DNA of 45,547 bases, taken from the NCBI GenBank assembly GCA_030745875.1, contig JASLNT010000093.1, positions 1 through 45,547 on the forward strand, read 5' to 3'. The DNA comes from Phycisphaerae bacterium (GTDB lineage: Bacteria > Planctomycetota > Phycisphaerae > SM23-33). The notes below the pieces were generated by a model, which worked only from the letters and a program-made list of their open reading frames with translations, was not told where the DNA came from and made no database searches. The first letter of the stretch is position 1. Every line of letters starts with the position of its first letter. This document shows positions 1-9,063 of the stretch, piece by piece. The position numbers and the translations under genes were made by a program.

Positions 1-12
1 CAACGCCTATGG

Positions 13-144
13 TCCGATGCCCATACCCCATATTCTGCTTGCTCAAGCCGACGCATCGGATACAATCATTGCGAAAGCCCCGCGATGGTCGCGGGCGCAA
101 TGACATCTGGGAAATCCCGGTCCAGCGATTGTGTTTGAGGGCTT
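13..144. repeat. Hairpin-rich sequence interrupting the propeller gene (possible REP/MITE-like element)
   Basis: Bases 67-102 form a two-part stem-loop: outer arms CATTGCG (67-73) and CGCAATG (96-102), inner arms CCCGCGA (79-85) and TCGCGGG (89-95), loop TGG. A second inverted pair, TCCGATGC (13-20) and GCATCGGA (53-60), lies alongside. Homology of the overlapping propeller gene to its paralogue ends near base 145, where this sequence begins. That fits an insertion of a non-coding palindromic element, but no target-site duplication can be judged because the left side leaves the window. Confidence 0.45.
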
Positions 145-2232
145 ATCACCGGAGATCACCGGCGCGGTCAGGTTGTCGCCGAGCTTGACCGCCCATTTGC
201 GGGTGAGTTTGTCGCCGAGTTCGCACTTGGCTGACCCGCTGCGAGAGATATCGCCTCTATAAGTCGGCCAGCCGCTGCTCGAATCGAGAACGTCGGGCGA
301 CGGAGAGTCTTTTCGACCCGAGACATCCGTGTACGCCGGACCCTTCTCCAGTGCGGGTTTCATCTCGATCTGATCGGCGCTGCTGGACTCCATGAGTGCA
401 AAGAACCCGTTGATCCGCATGTTGTTGTAGCATTGGCAGGGATCGGGCGGGACGTAGATGTAACCGTTGGCGGGCATGATCCCGTATTGGCAGATACCGC
501 GGACCCACTGGTTCGTCGCGTTCTTCTTGGTCTTCCAGTCGACCAGTTGTATCCCGCTGTGCCCAATCAGGGCGTATTTCTCGGTGGCTTTGTTGCGATA
601 GCACCGATGGTGGTGCTGGTTGCGAACGAAGGGAAGTTCGTCTGTAATCTCGCCGGTCTTGATGTCGACGCCGACACCGGTCTTGGCCTGGTTAAGGAAA
701 TCGGTGCTGGGAATGTTCACCCCCGTGGTCACCATTCCCTGCTTGTTGGTCCTGCTCTTGCGCCAGATCGACTTGCGCATCGGGTTGGTCCAGGCTTTCC
801 CCGCCGTCACGAACAGATCGCCCGGCGAACCGAACCCTATCGAGCCCTTGTTCTCCCAGAGCCTCTTTCCATCCTTGACGGCGAATCCGTGCAGGCGATT
901 CCAGGTCAGGACCATGATTATGTCATTGTGGACTACTACAGTCGGGGCGTAGCTGCGAATAAAAAGCCCCTCGGTCTTGAACTCAGAGGCCCATCGCTCC
1001 TTACCCCCGTCGGCGGACAGGCAGTGGAGCTTTTCGCCATCGAGATAGAAAACATTATCGCCCTGGGCGCAAAGCGACAACGGCGCCAGGCGCTTGAAGT
1101 TCTCACCGTCGACGGACCAGAGCTTCTTGGCGGTCTTGGCGTCGTATGCGACTATCGATTTGTCGACGACCGCCTTTTCGTGCTCCGCCAACTCCCAGTA
1201 TCCGTGACACTTGTCGGATTTGTCGATCAGTATGCTCGGATCGCCGACGACCGCCAACAGCATTCCGTTGTGATATATGATCTCCTCGGTTTTGTCCGAG
1301 CCGGCGTAGGTCGCAAGCGTCTCTCCGGTCGCAGCGTCGAGCTTCAGCACAGGCCCGGTGAAATCGAGCGTTGCGTAGACGCAGTCGCCCACGGAGACTA
1401 ATCGGCGCGGGAGTTGTTTGGGCCCGGCGCGGAAGTTATACAGGTGCGTCATCCACGTCGGAATGGACCGCTTCCAAAGCAGCTTCCCGTTGAAGGCGTC
1501 GCGAGCGATGAGTTTCCAATCCGGCGGGCGGTGGACCACGGAGATCGCACCTTCATCGTAGATGTAGAATATCCGCCCGTTGCTGGAGGTCATGGCGCTA
1601 AGGCTGGCCAGTGCGTCGTGATGGCGTGCGTGTCGCGGGCCGGCCCACCATTGCAGGCGGCGGGGATGCCCGACCTTTTTGTCTTTGCTTACCGCATTGC
1701 CCGATGCATCGTAGAGGAAGTGCGTCCACTGGTCGATCGTCTCAGGCCGGGGCTTAACGTATTTGGTCAAGGATCCGATCTTCCCATCCGGTTTGAGCCC
1801 CGAACCTTTCAGCAGCGCCGAATCAGACTTGATCATCACCACGCCGCGCGGGGTAAGCACGCGGACGATCTCTTTGGCGGCAACGTTCGCAGCCGTATCG
1901 ATAACGATCAGATTCACGATATTGTCGCCGTAAGGCAGGTTTTTACCATCGTACCGTTCAGCGGTGACTTTCCCGTACAGCCCGAGCGAATCGATATGCT
2001 TTCGCGCCTTGACGACGGTCGCAACGTCAGTATCGAGCCCGCAAACCAGCATGCGGTCGCTTGAATGCAGAGCTACGGTGAACTTCCCGTCGCCGCAGCC
2101 CAAATGCACCGCCACACCCCCGGACACACCGGCGGCGCTGAGAATCTCGGCGGCAGGCGCCGCAGCGCCGAGGGAACTGACGACTGTCAGGATAATCAGA
2201 ATCGAAGCCATAGCGGTCTTGCATTTGTTCAT
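43..2232 (-). CDS. Exported PQQ-like beta-propeller protein with N-terminal methyltransferase-like domain, C-terminally truncated
   Basis: The 729-residue product starts with a signal peptide (hydrophobic residues 8-25, Ala-rich cleavage region). A class I SAM-methyltransferase-like segment follows, with the glycine motif HLGCGDG at 43-49 and a downstream acidic D-T-D. From about residue 165 it is a PQQ-like propeller opening with WTHFLYDASGNAV. The start is supported by GGAG seven bases upstream of the ATG. The 1331-residue protein at 3422-7417 is a clear paralogue (WTHYMHDASGNAV, then LQWxAGPR). The similarity stops near base 145, shortly after the shared WPTYR block. The last 30 or so residues are unrelated and come from a hairpin-rich sequence, so roughly the C-terminal 40% of the paralogue is missing. 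It is either a disrupted gene or a shortened but functional version. The ligand is unknown; many such propellers do not bind PQQ. Confidence 0.8.
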   Translation of the reverse strand: MNKCKTAMASILIILTVVSSLGAAAPAAEILSAAGVSGGVAVHLGCGDGKFTVALHSSDRMLVCGLDTDVATVVKARKHIDSLGLYGKVTAERYDGKNLPYGDNIVNLIVIDTAANVAAKEIVRVLTPRGVVMIKSDSALLKGSGLKPDGKIGSLTKYVKPRPETIDQWTHFLYDASGNAVSKDKKVGHPRRLQWWAGPRHARHHDALASLSAMTSSNGRIFYIYDEGAISVVHRPPDWKLIARDAFNGKLLWKRSIPTWMTHLYNFRAGPKQLPRRLVSVGDCVYATLDFTGPVLKLDAATGETLATYAGSDKTEEIIYHNGMLLAVVGDPSILIDKSDKCHGYWELAEHEKAVVDKSIVAYDAKTAKKLWSVDGENFKRLAPLSLCAQGDNVFYLDGEKLHCLSADGGKERWASEFKTEGLFIRSYAPTVVVHNDIIMVLTWNRLHGFAVKDGKRLWENKGSIGFGSPGDLFVTAGKAWTNPMRKSIWRKSRTNKQGMVTTGVNIPSTDFLNQAKTGVGVDIKTGEITDELPFVRNQHHHRCYRNKATEKYALIGHSGIQLVDWKTKKNATNQWVRGICQYGIMPANGYIYVPPDPCQCYNNMRINGFFALMESSSADQIEMKPALEKGPAYTDVSGRKDSPSPDVLDSSSGWPTYRGDISRSGSAKCELGDKLTRKWAVKLGDNLTAPVISGDKPSNTIAGPGFPRCHCARDHRGAFAMIVSDASA

Positions 2233-2282
2233 CGCATATCTCCAGCAGATGAGGGTGTCTATTTGGTGCGATTCGAAACTCT

Positions 2283-2312
2283 AGAATACCAGCAACCCCG
2301 CAGACAAGACAA
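2283..2312 (-). promoter_or_regulatory. Candidate promoter for the truncated propeller gene
   Basis: Read on the minus strand, TTGTCT (2307-2312) and TATTCT (2283-2288) are separated by 18 bases. This resembles a sigma-70 type promoter about 50 bases before the start codon at 2232. The matches are 4/6 and 5/6, so support is moderate. The rest of the 2233-2516 gap shows nothing else I can name. Confidence 0.35.
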
Positions 2313-2516
2313 GCATCGAAACCAAAGCAGTAATATGGAGTGAATGTGCGAAAGGCCAGGCCGTCGCAAGCGCTGCACATTAGCGAAACGCGAGGATCGC
2401 CTCACCACGGCGCCTTCTTGAAAATCGGTGCTTAAAGCGCGCCGGTCATCTATAATCTCGCAGATCGTCAATTGGGCTCGCATTATATCGTTGTTCTGGG
2501 CGAAGAAAGGACGTTT

Positions 2517-3236
2517 ATGGGATTCTGGGGTCGTCTGTTTGGTTTCAAGGTGGAAACCGGGCGGTGTCGCGAATGCTGTCGGTCAGACTACTACTGTTGC
2601 GATCGCCCTCTGAGCGAAAACGAGGAGGCGCGATTTGAGCGGATTTCGCAGATGTTCTGCGCCAACAAGTCGCCCGAAGACGCAATTGCGATCTTGATCG
2701 AAGAGGACTCGTGGCATCCTCGGGCGACCGCCAACTGCGTATCGAGGTGGTACGGCGAACTGACTGAAGGGCAGGGATACGCTCCCCGGAAGCCCGCCAA
2801 GAAGCCCAGAAAACGCCAACGGAGCAAACTCGACAAGCTGCTGAACAGACACCCGGACCCGATCAGGGAAAAGCCCTGGGCGATACTCACCACCCGCTTC
2901 GGCGATCACAAGAAGTCCCCCACTCCCGGCGATCTGTCGGCCGCCCTGAACGAACTGTATCACGAGATTTTCAGCTACATGACGCCGGAAGATTACGCCA
3001 AACATCCCAACGCCTGCCTGCGCTGCGGATTCGACGACGGTACGATGTACGTACTGGATATCGATCGAACCGAACGTCTGATCTTCCAGCAGTGGGCCGA
3101 TCAGGACTTCGAGAATCAACTGGCTCCGCAGATCGAAATCGAAAAGGCCTCGCAACAGCAGGTCGACAGGCTCTGGGGTCTGCTGATCAACGGATACGTC
3201 GATAAGGTCAAGACCAAACTGAAAAGCTCCGACTGA
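2517..3236 (+). CDS. Hypothetical protein with Cys clusters
   Basis: A 239-residue soluble protein of unrecognised family. I chose the ATG at 2517 because AAAGG lies six bases upstream; an earlier in-frame ATG at 2472 has no such site. Cysteines cluster near the N-terminus (C17, C20, C21, C27, C28) and in a C-x-x-C at 167-170, which could bind zinc, but no known zinc domain is evident. A basic stretch of Lys/Arg/Pro lies around residues 90-105. There is no signal peptide or membrane segment. It sits between two oppositely oriented paralogous propeller genes without an obvious link to them. Confidence 0.65.
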   Translation: MGFWGRLFGFKVETGRCRECCRSDYYCCDRPLSENEEARFERISQMFCANKSPEDAIAILIEEDSWHPRATANCVSRWYGELTEGQGYAPRKPAKKPRKRQRSKLDKLLNRHPDPIREKPWAILTTRFGDHKKSPTPGDLSAALNELYHEIFSYMTPEDYAKHPNACLRCGFDDGTMYVLDIDRTERLIFQQWADQDFENQLAPQIEIEKASQQQVDRLWGLLINGYVDKVKTKLKSSD

Positions 3237-3321
3237 CTCATCGGCGAGACCCCTGGTGCTGCGCTTGAAAGCTCCTAAAGCCCACGGACAACTATTGTAG
3301 CGTCCGGATACATGGGCTGCG

Positions 3322-3350
3322 TTGAGTTATTCTTCTGCTTATTCTATGAT
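3322..3350 (+). promoter_or_regulatory. Candidate sigma-70-type promoter
   Basis: TTGAGT (3322-3327) and TATGAT (3345-3350) with a 17-base spacer, ending about 70 bases before the start codon of the 1331-residue propeller protein. The -10 matches the consensus at five of six positions. Confidence 0.5.
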
Positions 3351-3421
3351 GATGGTCTCCGGCGAGCGTTTATACATGTCGGTTGTATTCTTAGTTGAAC
3401 TGTTAGACAAGGAAACCAGCA

Positions 3422-6400
3422 ATGCTTCGAACGGATCAATTCGTCTCTACTGTGAAACTGGCCGCTCTGTGCCTTCTGACCGCGATCGTCTATGCAGGTC
3501 CGGCGCGTGCGGAAACTCCGGCTTCCGACATCATCAAGGCTACGGGCGTCAAAGGCGGGCTGGTGGTGCATATCGGTTGCGGCGAGGGGAAACTCACCGC
3601 CGCCCTGCGAACTGGCGAGAGCTATCTCGTGCATGGTGTGGACACTGACGCGAAAAATGTAGCCGCAGCTCGAGCGAACATCCTGGCGGCCGGGTTGGCG
3701 GGGAAGGTCACGATCAGTCGATTCGACGGAAAACGCCTGCCCTGCATCGACAATATTGCGGCGCTGGTGGTTTCGAGTAAGCCCGGTTCGGCTTCTGACG
3801 CCGAGATTCAGCGCATACTCGCTCCAGGCGGAGTTACGTACGTCAAATCCGGCGACAAGTGGACAAAAACCGCAAAACCCGTTCCCGACGACATCGACGA
3901 GTGGACGCATTACATGCACGACGCCTCGGGCAATGCTGTAGCCAATGATTCGCAAATCGGTCCGCCTCGTCATCTGCAGTGGCAGGCCGGGCCCCGCTGG
4001 AGCCGCCACCACGACCACATGACCAGCATGTCGGCGCTGGTCTCAGGCAAGGGGCGGATATTCTATATCTTTGACGAAGGTTCGCCAGTTTCGCCCCAAC
4101 TGCCATCGTCATGGAAACTCATCGCGCGCGATGCGTTCAGCGGAGTGCTTCTCTGGAAGCGCAACATCGCAAAATGGCACACTAATCTCTGGCCGCTGAA
4201 GAGCGGTCCGGCGTCGCTGCCCCGCAGACTGGTCGTCTCCGGCGACACGGTTTACGTGACGCTGGGGATCGATGCGCCCGTAGCGGCACTTGACGCGGCG
4301 ACGGGCAAGACGATCGGCGAGTTTCCCAAAACGGCTGGAACTGAAGAGATCATCGTCTCGGGCGGAGTCCTTTTGGCGTTGATCAATCGCACGCCGGTCG
4401 ACTACAAGGCCGACCTGGCCACCGACACTGAAAAAGGCAGATCACGCGACAGTAGAACGACGCCTTCGGAGCAGATGTCCCGTATCTGGGCGGGCATTCG
4501 TTCTGTGCGCTGGTCGCACGGAGACCGAATCGTCCGTGCGTTCGCCATCGCCGACCGTAAGGAAATGTGGTCGCACACCAGCAAAGTAATCCCGCTTACA
4601 CTGGCCGCCAACAACGGGCAGGCGTACTTCCATGACGGAGACAGCATCGTCGCGGTGAAGATGTCGACGGGCAAAGTCCAGTGGGAATCCAAACCGGTTC
4701 CCGTTTGGAAGGGTCTGGACGGACGCGGACTGCAGTCGTGGTTTGCGCCGACGCTGGTGGCGCGAGACGGTAAAGTGTTCTTCGCCGGCGGCGAGAAGAC
4801 GCACATGTCATACATGGGCTGGGGTTCGAAGGACATCGGCGAGGACACCATGACCGCTCTGTCAGCCAAGACAGGCGCAACGCTCTGGACCGCCGATCAT
4901 CCCTATAGCGGATACAACTCGCCGGAAGACCTGTTCGTTATCGACGGGAAGGTCTGGGTCGGATCGACCGCAAAGAACCAAGCCTCCGGAGCATATACCG
5001 GGCACAACATGACCACCGGAGCGAAAGACAAACAATTCCCTCCAACGCTGAAGACCTCGTGGTTCCACCACCGCTGCTACCGCGCCAAAGCGACGGATAA
5101 ATACATCCTCTGCTCGCGTAACGGGATTGAATTCATAGACCTCAAGACCGGAAAGTGGACGATCAACCACTGGGTTCGCGGCGGATGCCTCTACGGGATC
5201 ATGCCCTGCAACGGTTTGATCTACGCCCCGTTCCATCCGTGCGCCTGCTTCCCTGAAGCCAAGTTAAACGGGTTCACCGCACTGGCTCCGATGTCAAAGT
5301 CACGGACGGCGCCCAAAGACATCCCCGCGAGCGAACGATTGGAAAAGGGTCCGGCGTTCGGCAAGTCAATAACCGCCAAATCGCAGATCGATCCATGGCC
5401 CACCTATCGACATGACGCAGCCCGCAGCGGGGCGTCGTTATCGAAAACACCCGCCAAGCTGCACCAAGCCTGGAAAACCAAACTGTCGGGGAAGTTGAGC
5501 CAACCCATCGCAGCCGAGGGAAATCTGTTCCTCGCCGACAAGGACCGTCATCTCATTCACGCAATCGACGCCGCTTCGGGCAAGATCCGGTGGACACACA
5601 CCGCTGGAGGACGGATCGATTCCCCGCCGACCTGGGACCGCGGGCGGTTGCTGTTCGGATCGGCCGACGGATACGTAACGTGCCTGCGCGCCGGAGACGG
5701 TGAGTTGGTATGGCGATTCCGCGCCGCTCCGGTCGATCGCAGGCTGGTCGCGTTCGATCAACTCGAATCGGCCTGGCCGGTGCACGGATCAGTACTCGTA
5801 CAAAACGGCGTGGCGTCGTTCATGGCCGGTCGGTCCATGTACATCGACGGAGGGCTGCGACTTTGCAGGCTCGATGCGCAGACCGGAAAACTCATAGGCG
5901 AGAAGATAATGAACGATCGCGACCCCAAGACGGGCGACGACATGCAGAAACACATCAAGGGTCTGAACATGCCCGTCGCCCTTCCGGACATTCTGTCCAG
6001 CGACAGAGAGCGTCTGTTCATGCGGTCCCAGGCGATGGATTTAGAGGGCAATCGCCTGACGCTCGGACCGGGCGGAAGCGGACACAGACACCTGTTCGCC
6101 CCTTACGGATTCACCGACGATTCGTGGTTCCATCGCACTTACTGGCTGGTCAACGACGGATTCTCCGGCGGGATCGGCGGATACGGAAACGGAAAGCAGA
6201 ACCCGTCGGGACGCATACTGGTAAGCAGCGACGACAGCGTGTTCGGATACGGACGCAAGCCCAGCTACTACCGCTGGTCGTCGGTGATAGACTACCAGCT
6301 TTTCTCCGCAGCCAGAGCGAACACCCGCGCCGCCAAACGGACGACCGCCCCTCCGGCGCCGAAACCAGTCGCCAAATCCGGTCCGGCCGGAGGCGTGTTC

Positions 6401-7417
6401 TTCAAGAACTCCAAGACGCTCAATCCCGGCGGCAAACCGATCACAATCGCAGCTTGGGTCAAAACTTCAGCTAAGAACGGGACAGTCCTGGCGCGCGGAG
6501 CCCAGGCGATCGGTTTCGCCCTGATAATCACCGACTCAAAACCACGAATGCTCGTCCGCGTGGGCGGTAAGACTCACCAGGCGGTCTCATCCAAGACCAT
6601 CGGTAAGAACTGGACACACATCGCGGGCATCCTGCGGAAGAACGGCCGGATGGAAGTTTACCTCGACGGAGAGATGACCGGCTCGATCGAAGGCGCCGGA
6701 CTCCTTACCGGCGATCCGCAGATCGCTATGAAGATCGGCTGCGACGACACGCACCAACTCCTGCCAAAACCGCTAGCGACGCTGGACGGAGCGATTGACG
6801 AAGTGGTGCTGTTCCATCGCGATCTGTCGGGTGGCGAGATCCAATCCGTCGCCAAAGGCGCAGCGAAACTCGACGACAAGCAGCGCGCCGGGCTGGTGCT
6901 CCATATCGACTTCGCCAAAGGCAAGGCCCGAGATAAATCCGGATGCGGTAATAACGGGCAGCTCGACACGAAGTCAGGAACAACCACGCAAGGCCCGTTC
7001 GGCCAGGCAATGGTCTTCAAACCGGGTAAACGCCCCGCCGCCGCTCCTAGACGCGGGCGCAGACGATCGAAATCGTCAGTCGCCTTCCGCTGGACCCGCG
7101 ATTGCCCGATTATGGTCAGAGCAATGACCCTGGCGGGCAAGACACTGTTCATCGCGGGCCCGCAAGACTTGCTCGACGAAGACGCCGCATTCAAGGCATT
7201 CCCGGACCCGAGCGCTCAAAAACAAATCGCGGATCAGCAAGCCGCACTGACCGGTAAGCGTGGTGCGGTTATGCAGGCCGTCAACGCAGACACCGGCGAA
7301 GCGATGGAAGAGTACAAGCTCAACTCACCGCCCGTCTTCGATGGCATGATCGCAGCCGGAGGGCGTTTGTACGTAGTGACCATGGACGGACACGTAATCT
7401 GCTACGCATCGAAATAG
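3422..7417 (+). CDS. Giant exported PQQ-like beta-propeller protein with methyltransferase-like and LamG-like domains
   Basis: 1331 residues. Signal peptide 1-30 (likely cleavage after ARA). A methyltransferase-like Rossmann segment spans about 36-140 with IGCGEG at 51-56. The propeller begins with DDIDEWTHYMHDASGNAV near 156-173 and runs to about residue 970, with repeated blade motifs such as WPTYRHDAARSG and WxxxxGGRIDSPPT. A concanavalin/LamG-like region occupies about 989-1205, after which a final propeller blade resumes (RAMTLAGKTLFIAGP to the end). The LamG landmarks appear out of the usual order (see findings). It is intact, unlike its paralogue at 43-2232. The exported location makes true methyl transfer unlikely, since SAM is cytoplasmic; the fold may be structural or bind something else. 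AAGGAAA precedes the ATG at a workable distance. Confidence 0.85.
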   Translation: MLRTDQFVSTVKLAALCLLTAIVYAGPARAETPASDIIKATGVKGGLVVHIGCGEGKLTAALRTGESYLVHGVDTDAKNVAAARANILAAGLAGKVTISRFDGKRLPCIDNIAALVVSSKPGSASDAEIQRILAPGGVTYVKSGDKWTKTAKPVPDDIDEWTHYMHDASGNAVANDSQIGPPRHLQWQAGPRWSRHHDHMTSMSALVSGKGRIFYIFDEGSPVSPQLPSSWKLIARDAFSGVLLWKRNIAKWHTNLWPLKSGPASLPRRLVVSGDTVYVTLGIDAPVAALDAATGKTIGEFPKTAGTEEIIVSGGVLLALINRTPVDYKADLATDTEKGRSRDSRTTPSEQMSRIWAGIRSVRWSHGDRIVRAFAIADRKEMWSHTSKVIPLTLAANNGQAYFHDGDSIVAVKMSTGKVQWESKPVPVWKGLDGRGLQSWFAPTLVARDGKVFFAGGEKTHMSYMGWGSKDIGEDTMTALSAKTGATLWTADHPYSGYNSPEDLFVIDGKVWVGSTAKNQASGAYTGHNMTTGAKDKQFPPTLKTSWFHHRCYRAKATDKYILCSRNGIEFIDLKTGKWTINHWVRGGCLYGIMPCNGLIYAPFHPCACFPEAKLNGFTALAPMSKSRTAPKDIPASERLEKGPAFGKSITAKSQIDPWPTYRHDAARSGASLSKTPAKLHQAWKTKLSGKLSQPIAAEGNLFLADKDRHLIHAIDAASGKIRWTHTAGGRIDSPPTWDRGRLLFGSADGYVTCLRAGDGELVWRFRAAPVDRRLVAFDQLESAWPVHGSVLVQNGVASFMAGRSMYIDGGLRLCRLDAQTGKLIGEKIMNDRDPKTGDDMQKHIKGLNMPVALPDILSSDRERLFMRSQAMDLEGNRLTLGPGGSGHRHLFAPYGFTDDSWFHRTYWLVNDGFSGGIGGYGNGKQNPSGRILVSSDDSVFGYGRKPSYYRWSSVIDYQLFSAARANTRAAKRTTAPPAPKPVAKSGPAGGVFFKNSKTLNPGGKPITIAAWVKTSAKNGTVLARGAQAIGFALIITDSKPRMLVRVGGKTHQAVSSKTIGKNWTHIAGILRKNGRMEVYLDGEMTGSIEGAGLLTGDPQIAMKIGCDDTHQLLPKPLATLDGAIDEVVLFHRDLSGGEIQSVAKGAAKLDDKQRAGLVLHIDFAKGKARDKSGCGNNGQLDTKSGTTTQGPFGQAMVFKPGKRPAAAPRRGRRRSKSSVAFRWTRDCPIMVRAMTLAGKTLFIAGPQDLLDEDAAFKAFPDPSAQKQIADQQAALTGKRGAVMQAVNADTGEAMEEYKLNSPPVFDGMIAAGGRLYVVTMDGHVICYASK

Positions 7418-7469
7418 GCGCGACGAACGTTGGCGTTGTCAGGCTTCACAGATCGAAAGGAAGACCATA

Positions 7470-8120
7470 GTGGCTATTCAAGTATTGGGAATTTCCGGGA
7501 GTCCCATAGAAAACAGCAACACTGATCGTGTCATCCGGGCGATGTTGGAGGCAGCCGAACTGGAATCCGAGTTCGTGAAACTAAGCCGGATCCACGTAAG
7601 ACCGTGCCTTGCCTGCAAGCAGTGCGTCCAGGACAACATCTGCAAAGTCGAGGATGACTTCCCGGAACTCGCCGGAAAGATCAAGAGCGCCGACGCGCTG
7701 ATTATCGGCGCGTATCTTCCCTACAAACAAATAGACGGATTCACAAAAGCACTTCTTGAGAGGTTCTGGTCGCTGCGTCATTTGACCAACCTGCTTGGCG
7801 GCAAGCTGTGTGCAACGGTTATAACCCACCTGACAGAGGATGCAGGCGAAAGTGTCAGGCAATCGCTGGCTATGCAGTTACAGGAAATGGAGAATATGGA
7901 TATCGTCGGGCAAGTGATGATCAGGGGCAACCTGCCCTGCTTCACGTGCGGTGTGGGAGATGAATGCGAGATGAGCGGAATTAGAAGACGTTACGGGCAG
8001 GACGCCCGGGAGTCCGACTACGAGTACTCACGCGCCGAAGATCAGAAAGAAACATGGGAGGAAGCCCTGAAAATCGGCCGCCTGATCGGTCAGCGCGTGC
8101 GAACAGCCAATTCGGGCTGA
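7470..8120 (+). CDS. Iron-sulfur flavoprotein, NADPH-dependent FMN reductase-like
   Basis: 216 residues with a flavodoxin-like fold: the opening strand-loop VLGISGSPIENSNTDRV is the FMN phosphate-binding loop of the family. It is followed near residue 50 by C-x2-C-x2-C-x5-C (PCLACKQCVQDNIC), the compact cysteine motif of iron-sulfur flavoproteins, which carry a 4Fe-4S cluster. More cysteines sit near the C-terminus (LPCFTCGVGDEC). It probably transfers electrons in the cytoplasm; the partner is unknown. The start is GTG with AAAGGAAG upstream. The gene follows the propeller gene by 52 bases and may be co-transcribed with it. Confidence 0.8.
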   Translation: MAIQVLGISGSPIENSNTDRVIRAMLEAAELESEFVKLSRIHVRPCLACKQCVQDNICKVEDDFPELAGKIKSADALIIGAYLPYKQIDGFTKALLERFWSLRHLTNLLGGKLCATVITHLTEDAGESVRQSLAMQLQEMENMDIVGQVMIRGNLPCFTCGVGDECEMSGIRRRYGQDARESDYEYSRAEDQKETWEEALKIGRLIGQRVRTANSG

Positions 8121-8204
8121 AACTCCGTATGGCTGTCGCATGAACTCAGACGTGTTTTCCGTTAAGCTGCAATCACATTGGTTATGTCGAACGCCAGGTT
8201 ACAA

Positions 8205-8987
8205 ATGAAATCGATCGAACTGCTTGCGAACAGATTCACACAGGCCTTCTACGAAAGGCGATGGAGCGGAGCCCTCGAACCGGATGTATCTCATATTTCA
8301 ATAGAGGACGCTTACGCGGTTCAGGATTTGGTCGCGGATATGCGAGTCCAGCGAGGAGAGCAGGTCGTCGGATTCAAAGTCGGATGCACGAGTGAAGCGA
8401 TACGCCTGCAGTTTGGGCTGAGCGAACCGATTTCGGGACGACTGTTCAACCCTCACGTTCGCAAGGAAGGGGCGGAGGTGGACTGGCGCAACTACGTCAA
8501 TTGCGCGATCGAACCCGAGATGGTGCTGACAATCGGCGCCGATCTCTGCGGGATGAACCTGTCTGACGATCAGCTAATTGATGCGATCCAGTCCGTAAGC
8601 CCCGGAATCGAACTCCACAATTTCCGCTTCTGGTTCACCCCGCCGACCTCACAGGAGTTGATTTGCTCCGGGGGCATTCATGCGGGCCTGATCGTAGGCG
8701 AAGCAGAGGTCTCGCCAAAACAGTTGTCGTTCGAACACGAGCTTTTCTCTGTCCGCAAAGACAGTCAACTCGTCACAGAGGCGCCTGCGTCTGAGATAAT
8801 GGGCGGCCCGATTCATTCCTTGCGATGGTTGGTTAACTCTCTAACCAATAGAGGCTCACGCCTGGAGAAAGGCAGCCTGGTGATTCCGGGGTCGCCTGTC
8901 GAACTGGTCTGTATAGATCAGGACACTGAGTTATGCGTGGAGATTGAGGGCGTGGGCGTTGTGGTGTCGCGTTTCGAAGCAGCGTAG
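8205..8987 (+). CDS. Fumarylacetoacetase-family protein, 2-keto-4-pentenoate hydratase/4-oxalocrotonate decarboxylase-like
   Basis: 260 residues from the ATG at 8205, which has CCAGG seven bases upstream; ATG 8184 and TTG 8178 are alternative in-frame starts. Family landmarks are GFKVGCTSEA, a GRLF segment, NCAIEPEMVL with the metal-binding Glu of the fumarylacetoacetase fold, and GGIHAGLIVG. Members hydrate or decarboxylate 2-keto acids made in aromatic meta-cleavage, using a divalent metal. No other aromatic degradation genes are nearby, so the physiological substrate is uncertain. It lies 84 bases after the flavoprotein gene on the same strand. Confidence 0.8.
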   Translation: MKSIELLANRFTQAFYERRWSGALEPDVSHISIEDAYAVQDLVADMRVQRGEQVVGFKVGCTSEAIRLQFGLSEPISGRLFNPHVRKEGAEVDWRNYVNCAIEPEMVLTIGADLCGMNLSDDQLIDAIQSVSPGIELHNFRFWFTPPTSQELICSGGIHAGLIVGEAEVSPKQLSFEHELFSVRKDSQLVTEAPASEIMGGPIHSLRWLVNSLTNRGSRLEKGSLVIPGSPVELVCIDQDTELCVEIEGVGVVVSRFEAA

Positions 8988-9063
8988 ACCGACGAATCGT
9001 TCAATCGGAGCCGCCGTCGGGCGCGGAATCCGAGTTTGAACGCAACGACCAGTCGCCCGGACA

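Noticed and set aside
433..1401. Long plus-strand frame of 322 residues opposite the truncated propeller gene
   Set aside because: It is a shadow of the propeller gene; the minus-strand product has recognisable domain motifs, a signal peptide and a ribosome binding site.
8988..9063. Terminator between the convergent hydratase and DUF1015 genes
   Set aside because: No stable stem-loop followed by a T-run could be found in this short gap.
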